Source: Ardenticatenales bacterium
GTDB taxonomy: Bacteria; Chloroflexota; Anaerolineae; Ardenticatenales; Ardenticatenaceae
Reading direction: 5' to 3'
Assembly (NCBI GenBank): GCA_020634795.1
Contig: JACKAZ010000009.1
Span: forward strand, 150,595 to 214,594
DNA length: 64,000 nt
Position 1 is the stretch's first letter. Each line of letters opens with the position of its first letter. The translations under genes were made by a program, and so were the position numbers. Of the stretch, positions 1 to 8,060 are shown piece by piece. The notes under the pieces are model-generated. The model was not told where the DNA came from, ran no database searches, and saw only the letters and a program-made list of their open reading frames with translations.

Positions 1-2
1 AG

Positions 3-164
3 CCGTTGGTCGGCACTCTGCCCGACGAGCCGCGCGTGGGCTTCGCCGTCGGCTTCAACGGCCACGGCATGGGCCTCGGTATCCTCGTCGTCCGTCAAGC
101 CCTCAACCTCGTGCTCGACGGTCGGCCCGCCCCCCGCTTCGACGCGCGGCGCTTCGATGCGTAG
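3..164 (+). CDS. FAD-dependent oxidoreductase, C-terminal fragment
   Basis: Only the last 53 codons are in the window; the gene starts upstream. The frame reads VGFAVGFNGHGMGLGILV and ends in TAG at 162-164. A glycine-rich stretch of the form GFxGHGMGL near the C terminus is typical of the D-amino-acid oxidase/glycine oxidase fold, where it contacts the FAD. The substrate cannot be inferred from this tail. About 65 bp after the stop a heptamer repeat array begins, so the gene probably ends its transcription unit here. Confidence 0.6.
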   Translation, partial: PLVGTLPDEPRVGFAVGFNGHGMGLGILVVRQALNLVLDGRPAPRFDARRFDA

Positions 165-231
165 AGTCTTACAAGTTAGGCGTAAGGGAGTGGGGCTGGC
201 GGGTTCGCGTGTGGGAGTGGTGTGGGGGCAA

Positions 232-290
232 GGTGCAAGGTGCAAGGTGCAAGGTGCAAGGTGCATGGTGCATGGTGCATGGTGCATGGG
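232..290. repeat. Heptamer array GGTGCAA/GGTGCAT
   Basis: Eight or so tandem 7-bp units: GGTGCAA copies followed by GGTGCAT copies. It is followed by the linker GGGTTTAGCGCGCCCG and then by 80-bp units. In this block the heptamer end faces the 3' end of the preceding plus-strand gene, unlike most other blocks in the window, where it faces a start codon. Confidence 0.9.
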
Positions 291-734
291 TTTAGCGCGC
301 CCGTTTTGCATTGCCGTTCCGTTCTGCGTTCGGAGCTTGCCCTGAGCGAAGCGAAGGGTTCTCCGTTCTGCGTTCGGAGCTTGCCCTGAGCGAAGCGACG
401 GGTTCTCCGTTCTGCGTTCGGAGCTTGCCCTGAGCGAAGCGAAGGGTTCTGCGTTCACCAACGCTGCCGTAGCCAGCAACACCCCGAACAGCCACCCTGT
501 CCAGAAACGAACCCACCTCTTCTCCGTTCTGCGTTCACCAACGCCGTCGCAGCCAGCAACACCCCGAACAGCCACCCGGCCCAGAAACAAGCCCCTCTCT
601 TCTCCGTTCTGCGTTCTGCGTTGCCGTTCCGTTCTGCGTTCACCCACGCCGCCGTAGCCAGCAACAACCCTGAACAGCCACCCTGCCCAGAAACCAACCC
701 ATCTCTTCTCCGTTCTCCGTTCTGCGTTGCCGTC
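291..734. repeat. Linker, GAGCTTGCCCTGAGCGAA repeats and three 80-bp units
   Basis: After the linker there are three copies of GAGCTTGCCCTGAGCGAA-type sequence, each followed by GTTCTGCGTT. Then come three copies of the 80-bp unit, beginning near 456, 536 and 641. Each runs from TTCACC through GCAGCCAGCAACA and CCCAGAAAC to CTCTTCTCCG. Open frames across this block are by-products of the repeat, not genes. Confidence 0.85.
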
Positions 735-1577
735 CTATCGCTCCACGGGACGTGAAGGATCGCTACTCCAGCCGCTCCACGACGGCACGAAGAGACGGGC
801 TTCCGGCAGCCCTGCGTGGGCCATCGCCAAGAGGTTGTGCGTGGCGGTGACGCCCGAGCCACAGTAGACGATTGCTTCGTCGCTGGGCAGATCGGCCAGC
901 AGGGTCTGGAACTGCGCGGCCAGCGCCTCGTCGGCTTTGAAGTGGCCCGTGGCCGCGATGTTTTCGGAGAAGGGGTAGTTGCGCGCCCCCGGGATATGGC
1001 CCGCAGCCGGATCGATCGGCTCGAAATCGCCACGGTAGCGCGCCGCGTCTCGTGCATCGATCAGCCGTTGCCCGTCGCCGCGCTGCACCAAAGCCTCCAC
1101 CTCGTGCATCGTGGCAAGGCGCTGCGGATCGGGATCGCCGCAGAAGATCGTCGCATCACGCTGCTCGGCGCCGCTGGCCGTGGGCAGAGCAGCGGCCTGC
1201 CACGCGGGCCAGCCGCCGTCCAGCACCGCCACCGCACGGTGGCCCAAGTAGCGCACCATCCACCAGAGCCGCGCGGCCAACGCCCCGCCCCAATCATCGT
1301 AACAAACGAGCTGCACCCCCTCGTCGATCCCCCAGCCGCCCAACGTCCGGCGGAAGTCGTCCAGATCGGGCAGCGGATGGCGCCCCTCGTTCGGCGTCGC
1401 TGGCCCCGCCAAATCCCGATCCAGATCGGCATAAAGCGCCCCTTTGATATGGGCCGCCTCGTACAACCGGCGCCCCTCGTCGGGGTCGTCCAGCCGGAAG
1501 CGGCAATCGACCACGACCCACTGCGGATCGTCGAGGTTGGCGGCCAATTCTTCGGTCGTAATCAATGTCGTATACAT
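735..1577 (-). CDS. 3-mercaptopyruvate/thiosulfate sulfurtransferase, two rhodanese domains
   Basis: This 280-residue protein has two rhodanese domains, about residues 8-130 and 155-275. The catalytic loop is CGSGVTA with the cysteine at about 239; CGSGVT is the signature of 3-mercaptopyruvate sulfurtransferases (SseA type). Such enzymes move a sulfane sulfur from mercaptopyruvate or thiosulfate to an acceptor such as cyanide or a thiol protein. The ATG at 1577 follows a CGAGG sequence and starts the first conserved rhodanese strand. The open frame extends far upstream only because it crosses the repeat block. The leader of about 60 bp is nearly identical to the leader of the amidohydrolase at 3059. 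Confidence 0.9.
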   Translation of the reverse strand: MYTTLITTEELAANLDDPQWVVVDCRFRLDDPDEGRRLYEAAHIKGALYADLDRDLAGPATPNEGRHPLPDLDDFRRTLGGWGIDEGVQLVCYDDWGGALAARLWWMVRYLGHRAVAVLDGGWPAWQAAALPTASGAEQRDATIFCGDPDPQRLATMHEVEALVQRGDGQRLIDARDAARYRGDFEPIDPAAGHIPGARNYPFSENIAATGHFKADEALAAQFQTLLADLPSDEAIVYCGSGVTATHNLLAMAHAGLPEARLFVPSWSGWSSDPSRPVER

Positions 1578-2240
1578 GATGCCTCGGGGGGAGTGGGGGA
1601 GTTTGGAAGGTTGAGAGTTAAGGAGTTTAGAGTTAGAGGGGTGCAAGGGGCAAGGGGCAAGGGGAATGGTGCATGGTGCATGGTGCATGGTGCATGAGTT
1701 TAGCGCGCCCGTTCTGCGTTGCCGTTTCGTTCCGCGTTCGGAGCTTGCCCTGAGCGAAGAGAAGGGTTCTGCGTTCGGAGCTTGCCCTGAGCGAAGAGAA
1801 GGGTTCTGCGTTCTCCGTTCACCAACGCCTGCGCAGCCAGCAACAACCTGAACAGCCACCGATCCCAGAAACGAGCCTATCTCTTCTCCGTTCTGCGTTC
1901 ACCCACGCCTGCGCAGCCAGCAACAACCTGAACAGCCACTCTGCCCAGAAACGAACCCATCCCTTCCCTGTTCTGCGTTCACCAACGCTGCCGCAGCCAG
2001 CAGCAACCTGAACAGCCACCGATCCCAGAAACGAGCCTATCTCTTCTCCGTTCTGCGTTCACCCACGCCTGCGCAGCCAGCAACAACCTGAACAGCCACC
2101 CTCCCCAGAAACGAACCCCTCTCTTCTCCGTTCTGCGTTCACCCACGCCTGCGCAGCCAGCAACAACCTGAACAGCCACCCTCCCCAGAAACGAACCCCC
2201 TCGTCTCCGTTCTGCGTTGCCGTTCGCCGTTCGCGCAATG
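1578..2240. repeat. Composite upstream repeat block of the sulfurtransferase gene
   Basis: Read on the minus strand towards the start codon, the block holds five 80-bp units (beginning near 1818, 1898, 1978, 2058 and 2138, exact 80-bp spacing), two GAGCTTGCCCTGAGCGAA copies, the GTTTAGCGCGCCCG linker, heptamers at about 1640-1696 and an AACTC-rich segment just before the ATG. There is no credible gene inside it. Confidence 0.85.
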
Positions 2241-2292
2241 GGCGCGGCTGTGATAGACTGCGTATACACTCTGTACCCTCAAGGAAAATCCC

Positions 2293-2703
2293 GTGCTTCA
2301 ACAGCGGCCTTCAACGATACTCACCTTGCTTTTCTTCGCGGTAGCGCTGCTGCTGGCGGCGTGTGGCAGCGTCGCCAATAGCGTTGCTACGCCCACGCCT
2401 TCGCTCAGCGCAGAAGCGGCGCAAGGCCAAGCCCTTTTTCAAGGCAAAGGCCGTTGTGCCACCTGCCACGCCCTGTCGCCGGAAACAATCATCGTTGGCC
2501 CATCGTTGGCTGGCATTGCCACCCATGCGGCGTCCCGCGTGGCAGGGCTGAGCGCGGCAGAGTACTTGGAAGCGTCGATCCTCTTCCCCGACAGCTACAT
2601 CGTCCCAGGCTTCGAAAATCAGCAAATGCCAACCACCCTCGCCAAAGAACTCTCCGTCCCCGAAGTGGAGGCGCTGGTCGCCTATATGCTGACGCTTGAT
2701 TAA
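2293..2703 (+). CDS. Lipoprotein cytochrome c, monoheme
   Basis: The GTG start is preceded by AAGGA seven bases upstream. Residues 1-24 form a lipoprotein signal ending in the lipobox LAAC, so the mature protein should be anchored by Cys24 on the outer face of the membrane. A Ser/Thr/Pro linker follows. The heme site is CATCH (Cys55, Cys58, His59), and Met112 in QQMP is the likely axial ligand. At 136 residues it is a typical small class I cytochrome c, probably an electron carrier to a terminal oxidase or reductase. No oxidase gene is adjacent. Two composite repeat blocks in opposite orientation flank it. Confidence 0.9.
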   Translation: MLQQRPSTILTLLFFAVALLLAACGSVANSVATPTPSLSAEAAQGQALFQGKGRCATCHALSPETIIVGPSLAGIATHAASRVAGLSAAEYLEASILFPDSYIVPGFENQQMPTTLAKELSVPEVEALVAYMLTLD

Positions 2704-2719
2704 CGCAAAACGCATAACG

Positions 2720-3058
2720 CATAACGCATAACGGCAACGCAGAACGAAGAAGAGATGGGTTCGTTTCTGGGATCGGTGGCTGTTCAGGTTGTTGCTGGCT
2801 GCGCAGGCGTTGGTGAACGCAGAACGAAGAAGAGATGAGTTCGTTTCTGGGATCGGTGGCTGTTCGGGTTGTTGCTGGCTGCGGCAGCGTTGGTGAACGC
2901 AGAACCGTTCTCTTCGCTCAGGGCAAGCTCCGAACGCAGAACGAAACGGCAACGCAGAACGGGTGCGCTAAACCCATGCACCATGCACCATGCACCATGC
3001 ACCATCCCAACTCCTTAACTCCCAACCTTCCAAACTCTCCCACTCCCCCCGAGGCATC
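2720..3058. repeat. Composite upstream repeat block of the amidohydrolase gene
   Basis: In plus-strand order: an ATAACGC short repeat, two 80-bp units in the orientation opposite to block 1578-2240, a CTTCGCTCAGGGCAAGCTCC copy, the linker, heptamers (ACCATGC form) at about 2975-3005, and an AACTC-rich segment ending in GAGGCATC before the ATG at 3059. Confidence 0.85.
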
Positions 3059-4432
3059 ATGCTCATCCTAACCCACCTCCGCATCGCCCCCGACCCCGCC
3101 GATTTCGACGCGACGATTCTAGACGATCATGCGATTGTGGTCGAGGGGGACGAGATTGTGGAAATTGTGCCAAGCGCGGAGGCAGCACGCCGCTTCCCAT
3201 CGGCGGAGCGGGTGGACGGGCGGGGCAAGCTGGCGCTGCCCGGCGCGATCTGCGCCCACACCCATTTCTACGGTGCCTACGCCCGCGGGCTGGCAATCCC
3301 CGGCCCTGCCCCCGCCGATTTCCCGCAGATCTTGCGGCGGCTCTGGTGGACGCTCGACCGCGCGCTGACGCGGGAGAGTGTGCGCGCTTCGGCTGAGGTG
3401 ATGCTGCTCGACGCGATACGTAACGGCTGCACCACGCTGATCGACCACCATGCCAGCCCTAACGCAGTGGCGGGCAGCTTGGCGGTGATCGGCGAGGCGG
3501 TGCTGGAGAGCGGGCTGCGCGGCTGCTTGTGCTACGAGGTCAGTGACCGCGACGGCGCTGCGGTGGCGGCGCAGGGCATCGCCGAGAATGTGCGCTGGTT
3601 GGAGCGCTGCCACGCCGCGCCGAATCCGCGACTGGCCGCCACCTTCGGCCTTCATGCCGCCATGACCCTTTCCGACGAGACGCTGGACGCGGCCCGTGCT
3701 GCGGCACACGGCCTGCCCTTCGACGTCGGCTTCCACATCCACGCCGCCGAAGGGCCTGCCGATCAGCGCCATTCGCATGAGCATTACGGGCTACCCGTGA
3801 TCGAGCGGCTGCATCAACGCGGCATCCTTGGGCCGCGCACCATCGTCGCTCATGCGATCGACATCAGTGACCGCGAGCGGGCCTTGCTGGCGGAAAGTGG
3901 CAGTTGGGTCAGCCATCAGCCCCGATCCAACATGAACAACGCCGTGGGCGTGGCGGATGTAACGGCGCTGTTGGCCGATCCCGTGCTGGGCAACCGCACC
4001 TGCTTGGGCAACGATGGCTTTTCCTTCGACATGTTTGCCGAAATGAAGACGGCCTACCTGTTGCACAAAGTCGCCACCAACGACCCACGCAGCCTGCCGG
4101 GTGGCGACGTGATGCGGATGGCCTATGCCAACAACGCGCGGCTGGCCGCCCTCTTCTTCGACAAGCCGGTGGGCGTGTTGAAGGTCGGCGCCTATGCCGA
4201 CATCATGCTCACCGACTATCGGCCCTTCACCCCGTTACACAGCGGCAACCTGCCTTGGCACCTCCTCTTTGGCATGAGCGGCAGCAACGTCACCGACACC
4301 ATCGCAGGGGGGCGTCTCGTGATGCGTGACCGCAACGTTATGTCAATGGACGAGGCGACCGTGGTGGCCAATGCGCGTGCGCTGGCCGACGAAGTGTGGA
4401 GGCACTTCGCGGCGCTGAGCGGTGATGCATAA
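3059..4432 (+). CDS. ssnA: SsnA-type metal-dependent amidohydrolase
   Basis: This 457-residue protein belongs to the cytosine deaminase/chlorohydrolase-like amidohydrolases. The N-terminal metal motif is CAHTHF (His67 and His69), followed by FYGAYARGLAIPGPAP, LIDHHASPNA and CYEVSDRDG, the pattern of putative aminohydrolase SsnA. Further ligands probably come from HIHAAEG, AHAID and GNDGF. SsnA proteins often lie near selenium- or purine-related hydroxylase genes, and a molybdenum hydroxylase lies about 23 kb away here; the substrate is not known. The ATG at 3059 is chosen because it follows GAGG and starts the beta strand before the metal motif; upstream codons lie in repeats. Confidence 0.85.
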   Translation: MLILTHLRIAPDPADFDATILDDHAIVVEGDEIVEIVPSAEAARRFPSAERVDGRGKLALPGAICAHTHFYGAYARGLAIPGPAPADFPQILRRLWWTLDRALTRESVRASAEVMLLDAIRNGCTTLIDHHASPNAVAGSLAVIGEAVLESGLRGCLCYEVSDRDGAAVAAQGIAENVRWLERCHAAPNPRLAATFGLHAAMTLSDETLDAARAAAHGLPFDVGFHIHAAEGPADQRHSHEHYGLPVIERLHQRGILGPRTIVAHAIDISDRERALLAESGSWVSHQPRSNMNNAVGVADVTALLADPVLGNRTCLGNDGFSFDMFAEMKTAYLLHKVATNDPRSLPGGDVMRMAYANNARLAALFFDKPVGVLKVGAYADIMLTDYRPFTPLHSGNLPWHLLFGMSGSNVTDTIAGGRLVMRDRNVMSMDEATVVANARALADEVWRHFAALSGDA

Positions 4433-4483
4433 GTGAGGGGTGATCACCCTTCCGGACGAACAGGCCTCGGGCGCGCCCTGGCA

Positions 4484-5308
4484 TCAAAGGAAGGGAACAC
4501 GCCGCCAGAAGCGGCGAACCATCCAGTTAAAGGCGCGGGGCGACAGTTGGGAGAGCAGATCGAACAGGTGGGCATCCCGCCCAACGAGCACCCGCCGGTC
4601 GCCCCGTTCGATGGCGCGGATGATGCGCCGCGCCACCTGCTCCACCGCCATCCCATCCCGCAGGAACGCCGCTTCCGCCGCCTGTTTGCGCGAATCCGTG
4701 GCGCGCCCACGCCGCACAATTTCAGTCGCGGTCGCGCCCGGATAGATCGCACTCACCGCAATGTTCGCGTCGGCGACTTCGCCCGCTAGGGCCTCGGTGA
4801 AGGCGCGGGCCGCATGTTTGGACGCGGCGTAGGCCGCCTTGGTGGGCAGCGAGATCAGGGCGAAGTCGGAGAGTACCACCGCTATCGCGGCGTGGCCGCG
4901 CTGGTGGGCGGTACGGCGCAACGCGGGGAGGAAGGCTTGACTGCTGTGAACCACGCCCCAGAAGTTGACCGCCAGCGCCGCGTCGATATCCTGCACCGAC
5001 AGGCGCTCGATCGGTCCCGCGACCGAGATGCCCGCATTGCAGATAAGCAGTGAGGGTGCGCCGAGCTGGGCTTCGACGTACCGCGCCGCGTCGTGGGTCG
5101 AATCGGCGCGGGTGACATCGCAAGTCAGCGCGAGGGAACGTGGCAGATCGACCACGTCTAGCGCGGCTCGATCAATGTCTAACATTGCCACCGCCGCACC
5201 GCGCTGAGCAAGGCCCGCGCACAGCGCGTGCCCAATGCCATGCGCCGCGCCGGTCACCACGGCGACGCTCTCGGGGCCAATCTTCGTGGTACGTTGCGCC
5301 AATCGCAC
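4484..5308 (-). CDS. Short-chain dehydrogenase/reductase
   Basis: A 274-residue classical SDR. The NAD(P) motif TGAAHGIG is at residues 19-26, NAG at about 111-113 and the catalytic YAASK near 170. It is an NAD(P)-dependent oxidoreductase of a small hydroxyl or keto substrate, probably lipid-like given the partner gene. The start is GTG, four bases after the stop of the thioesterase gene, so the two are probably cotranscribed and translationally coupled. The Arg-rich C terminus (VRRFWRRVPFL) is seen in membrane-associated SDRs. Its exact substrate is unknown. Confidence 0.85.
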   Translation of the reverse strand: MRLAQRTTKIGPESVAVVTGAAHGIGHALCAGLAQRGAAVAMLDIDRAALDVVDLPRSLALTCDVTRADSTHDAARYVEAQLGAPSLLICNAGISVAGPIERLSVQDIDAALAVNFWGVVHSSQAFLPALRRTAHQRGHAAIAVVLSDFALISLPTKAAYAASKHAARAFTEALAGEVADANIAVSAIYPGATATEIVRRGRATDSRKQAAEAAFLRDGMAVEQVARRIIRAIERGDRRVLVGRDAHLFDLLSQLSPRAFNWMVRRFWRRVPFL

Positions 5309-5312
5309 ACCC

Positions 5313-5771
5313 TCACCCCACCGGCTTGTAATAGTTCGTTACCCGAGCGCGGCAGAGCAATTTGCCGCTTTCCTCATGCGTGATATCGACCTCGTGGAAG
5401 ATGAAGGCGCGGCTGCGACGAAGCACCGTTGCCGTCGCTCGCACATGGCCTTCCCGCGCCGACGCAAGGTGGGAGCCGTTGATCTCGACACCAACCGGCA
5501 TCTTCTGCGTGAAATCCACCTTCCACGAAGCGTGGGCGCTGGCCGCCGATTCTGCCATCAGCAGGCTTGCGCCGCCGTGCAGCAGGCCGTAGGGCTGGCG
5601 CACCGCATCGCTGATCGGCATCCGCAGAACGATCTGCTCATCGCTCACATCCACCAACTCCATCCCCAGATGGCCCATCGCTGTCCGATCCCAGAAGCCC
5701 TCGCTCATTTTCATCCACTGCTCACGATAGGCCGCCTCGCTCATTCCGAAGGTCGTGCTGTCCTCTGTCAT
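5313..5771 (-). CDS. PaaI-like hotdog acyl-CoA thioesterase
   Basis: A 152-residue single hotdog domain. The motif LLHGGASLLMAESAAS is the usual PaaI-family active-site helix (HGG with a downstream Glu). Enzymes of this family hydrolyse acyl-CoA thioesters such as phenylacetyl-CoA intermediates or dihydroxynaphthoyl-CoA. The ATG at 5771 has a GGAAGAAAGC ribosome-binding region. The gene is first in a two-gene unit with the SDR at 4484. Its upstream DNA is a heptamer array interrupted by an insertion sequence, so any native promoter may have been displaced. Confidence 0.85.
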   Translation of the reverse strand: MTEDSTTFGMSEAAYREQWMKMSEGFWDRTAMGHLGMELVDVSDEQIVLRMPISDAVRQPYGLLHGGASLLMAESAASAHASWKVDFTQKMPVGVEINGSHLASAREGHVRATATVLRRSRAFIFHEVDITHEESGKLLCRARVTNYYKPVG

Positions 5772-5818
5772 GCTTTCTTCCGGTTGGGGTGTGTTTGATG
5801 AGTGCGGACGTTGTATCG

Positions 5819-5910
5819 GTGCAAGGTGCAAGGTGCATGGTGCAAGGTGCAAGGTGCAAGGTGCATGGTGCATGGTGCAAGGTGCATGGTGCAAGGTGCA
5901 TGGTGCATGG
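5819..5910. repeat. Heptamer array next to IS copy 1
   Basis: About thirteen tandem 7-bp units mixing GGTGCAA and GGTGCAT. The array ends exactly at the left end of the insertion sequence. The bases TGG at 5908-5910 are repeated at 7281-7283 on the far side, and removing the element restores the normal junction GCATGGGTTTAGCG. Confidence 0.95.
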
Positions 5911-5970
5911 TGACCCGTCCTGAATAAGATTGACAAAGAATGCCCCCATCACCATTAAGGACAGGTCAAG

Positions 5971-6321
5971 ATGAAAACCAAAATACCCCGCTATAGCCAA
6001 GCCTTCAAACGGCAGGTCGTCAGTGAATATGAAGCAGGCGCAAGTTGCCGTCACCTCCAGCAGAAGTATGGCATCGGCGGCTCCGACACCATCAACCGCT
6101 GGGTGCGCCAATTCAGCCGTCAAGGCTTACGCCAAGAACTCATGCGCATCCAACGTCCGGATGAACGCCATCAAATCAAGCTCGCCCAAGAGCGTATCCA
6201 ACGCCTCGAGCAAGCCGTCAGCCAACTGGCGCTGGACAAAATCTTGCTCCAAGCCGAGTTGGCTGAAGCCGAAACTTTGCTCGGTAGCCCGCTCCAAACA
6301 AAGATCGGCCGCAGATCATGA
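5971..6321 (+). CDS. IS3-family transposase OrfA, copy 1
   Basis: A 116-residue protein with an N-terminal helix-turn-helix (YSQAFKRQVVSEYEAG, then a second helix around GGSDTINRWVRQF) and a C-terminal leucine-zipper-like helix. This matches IS3-family OrfA, which binds the element's ends. The ATG follows AAGGACAGG. The frame is intact and has the same length as in the copy at 59300. The orfB start codon overlaps its stop (ATGA), so translational coupling rather than a slippery frameshift could make the second protein. Confidence 0.92.
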   Translation: MKTKIPRYSQAFKRQVVSEYEAGASCRHLQQKYGIGGSDTINRWVRQFSRQGLRQELMRIQRPDERHQIKLAQERIQRLEQAVSQLALDKILLQAELAEAETLLGSPLQTKIGRRS

Positions 6322-7210
6322 AGCACGCCATGGATAATCCCTCCGCCAGCACTATGCCATCAGCCAGCAGCAATTGCTCGCCGCGCTGGGCATCAGTCGC
6401 CAAGCCTACCATCAACAGCGCCAACGCCAACAACGCCGCGCCGCCCGCGAAGCGCTGGCGCTGGAGATCGTGCGCCAAATCCGCCAGCACCACCCGCGCA
6501 TGGGCACGCGCAAGCTGCACCATCTGCTCAAGGAACGCCACTGCGCCATCGGGCGCGACCGCCTCTTCCGCCTGCTCAGCGAGCATGAGCTGCTGATTCA
6601 GCCTAAACGCAGCTATCGGCGCACGACCTACGCCGGTCTGTACCGCTGGCCCAATCTGCTGCCCGCGCTGCGTCTTGAGCGCGTCGGCCAACTGTGGGTC
6701 GCCGACATCACCCTACCTCGCCACCGCAGACGGCTTCGCCTACTTGGCGCTGGTGACCGACGCCTTTTCGCGCTACATCGTGGGCTACGATCTGTGTGCG
6801 AGTCTGGCCCTGGAAGGCGCCCAGCGCGCCCCCGCAGATGGCGCTTGACCACGCGCAGCATCCGCGGCAAGGCCTGATCCATCACAGCGATCATGGCGTG
6901 CAGTACACCGCGCGGCCCCTACACCGATCTGTTGCAGGCCCATGGCCTGCGGCCCAGCATGGGCGCGGTGGGCAACGCGTATGATAATGCCTTGGCCGAG
7001 CGCGTCAATGGCATCCTCAAGCTCGAATACCTGCTGGATCAACAGTTCAGCGACTTGCGCCATGCCGAGCAGACGGTGGGGCAAAGCATCTGGCTCTACA
7101 ACCACGAACGACCCCATCTCAACCTCGACATGCAGCGCCCGGCGCAGGTACATTATGCCCCAGCTATCCCTTCCTTAAAGCAGCCGTTGGCTCAACGCAC
7201 TACGGCTTGA
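6318..7210 (+). pseudogene. IS3-family transposase OrfB, copy 1, frameshifted
   Basis: Alignment by eye with the intact orfB at 59647 shows one base lost from a C run near 6340. Single bases are gained near 6712, 6830 and 6916, with a few substitutions (TAC to TTT near 6764). The net change of +2 agrees with element lengths of 1370 and 1368. The DDE catalytic residues are split over three frames, so no functional OrfB can be made. All indels are in C-rich runs, so sequencing or assembly error is an alternative to true decay. Confidence 0.85.
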
Positions 7211-7280
7211 GGCCCGTTGCTAACTTTCCATAATCCAGCTTGTGCGCCCTTTTTTTGTCAACGTATTTCAGGACTTGACA

Positions 7281-8060
7281 TGGGTTTAGCGCGCCCGTTT
7301 TGCATTGCCGTTCCGTTCTGCGTTCGGAGCCTGCCCTGAGCGAAGAGAAGGGTTCTGCGTTGCCGTTTCGTCTGCGTTCGGAGCCTGCCCTGAGCGAAGC
7401 GAAGGGTTCTGCGTTGCCGTTTCGTCTGCGTTCACCAGCGCCGCCGCAGCCAGTAGCAACCTGAACAGCCACCCTGCCCAGAAACGAACCCCTCTCTTCC
7501 CCGTTCTGCGTTCTGCGTTGCCGTTCCGTTCTGCGTTCACCAGCGCCGCCGCAGCCAGTAGCAACCTGAACAGCCACCCTGCCCAGAAACGAACCCCTCT
7601 CTTCCCCGTTCTGCGTTCTGCGTTGCCGTTCCGTTCTGCGTTCACCAGCGCCGCCGCAGCCAGCAGCAACCTGAACAGCCACCGATCCCAGAAACGAACC
7701 CCTCTCTTCCCCGTTCTGCGTTCTGCGTTGCCGTTCCGTTCTGCGTTCACCAGCGCCGCCGCAGCCAGCAGCAACCTGAACAGCCACCGCTGCCCAGAAA
7801 CGAATCCCTCTCTTCTCCGTTCTGCGTTCTGCGTTGCCGTTCCGTTCTGCGTTCACCAACGCCTGCGCAGCCAACAACACCCCGAACAGCCACCGATCCC
7901 AGAAACGAGCCTATCTTTTCTCCGTTCTGCGTTCACCGTTACCGTTCCGTTCTGCGTTCACCAGCGCCGCCGCAGCCAGCAGCAACCTGAACAGCCACCC
8001 TGCCCAGAAACGAACCCCCCTCTTCTCTGTTCTGCGTTCACCGTTACCGTTCCGTTCTGC
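7281..8060. repeat. Linker plus six 80/105-bp repeat units
   Basis: This continues the heptamer array cut by IS copy 1. It starts with the linker and two GAGCCTGCCCTGAGCGAA copies. Repeat units follow at about 7431, 7536, 7641, 7746, 7852 and 7957, a period of 105 bp: the 80-bp unit plus 25 bp of GTTCTGCGTTGCCGTTCC. Because 105 is a multiple of three, several frames stay open for over 150 codons; these are artefacts. Confidence 0.88.

Larger units (their letters stand above)
5911..7280 (+). mobile_element. IS3-family insertion sequence, copy 1 (decayed)
   Basis: A 1370-bp element starting TGACCCGTCCTGAATA and ending TATTTCAGGACTTGACA. The ends form an imperfect inverted repeat of about 27 bp, sharing GTCCTGAA and TTGACAAA, and begin and end with TG/CA. 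It is flanked by a 3-bp duplication, TGG. It carries orfA and a broken orfB. It is almost identical to the intact 1368-bp copy at 59240-60607, so insertion was recent on the scale of sequence drift. Confidence 0.95.

Noticed and set aside
5813..5910. Origin-type iterons or DnaA boxes in the heptamer arrays
   Set aside because: The 7-bp unit does not match a DnaA box, arrays recur at many loci, and no replication gene is nearby.
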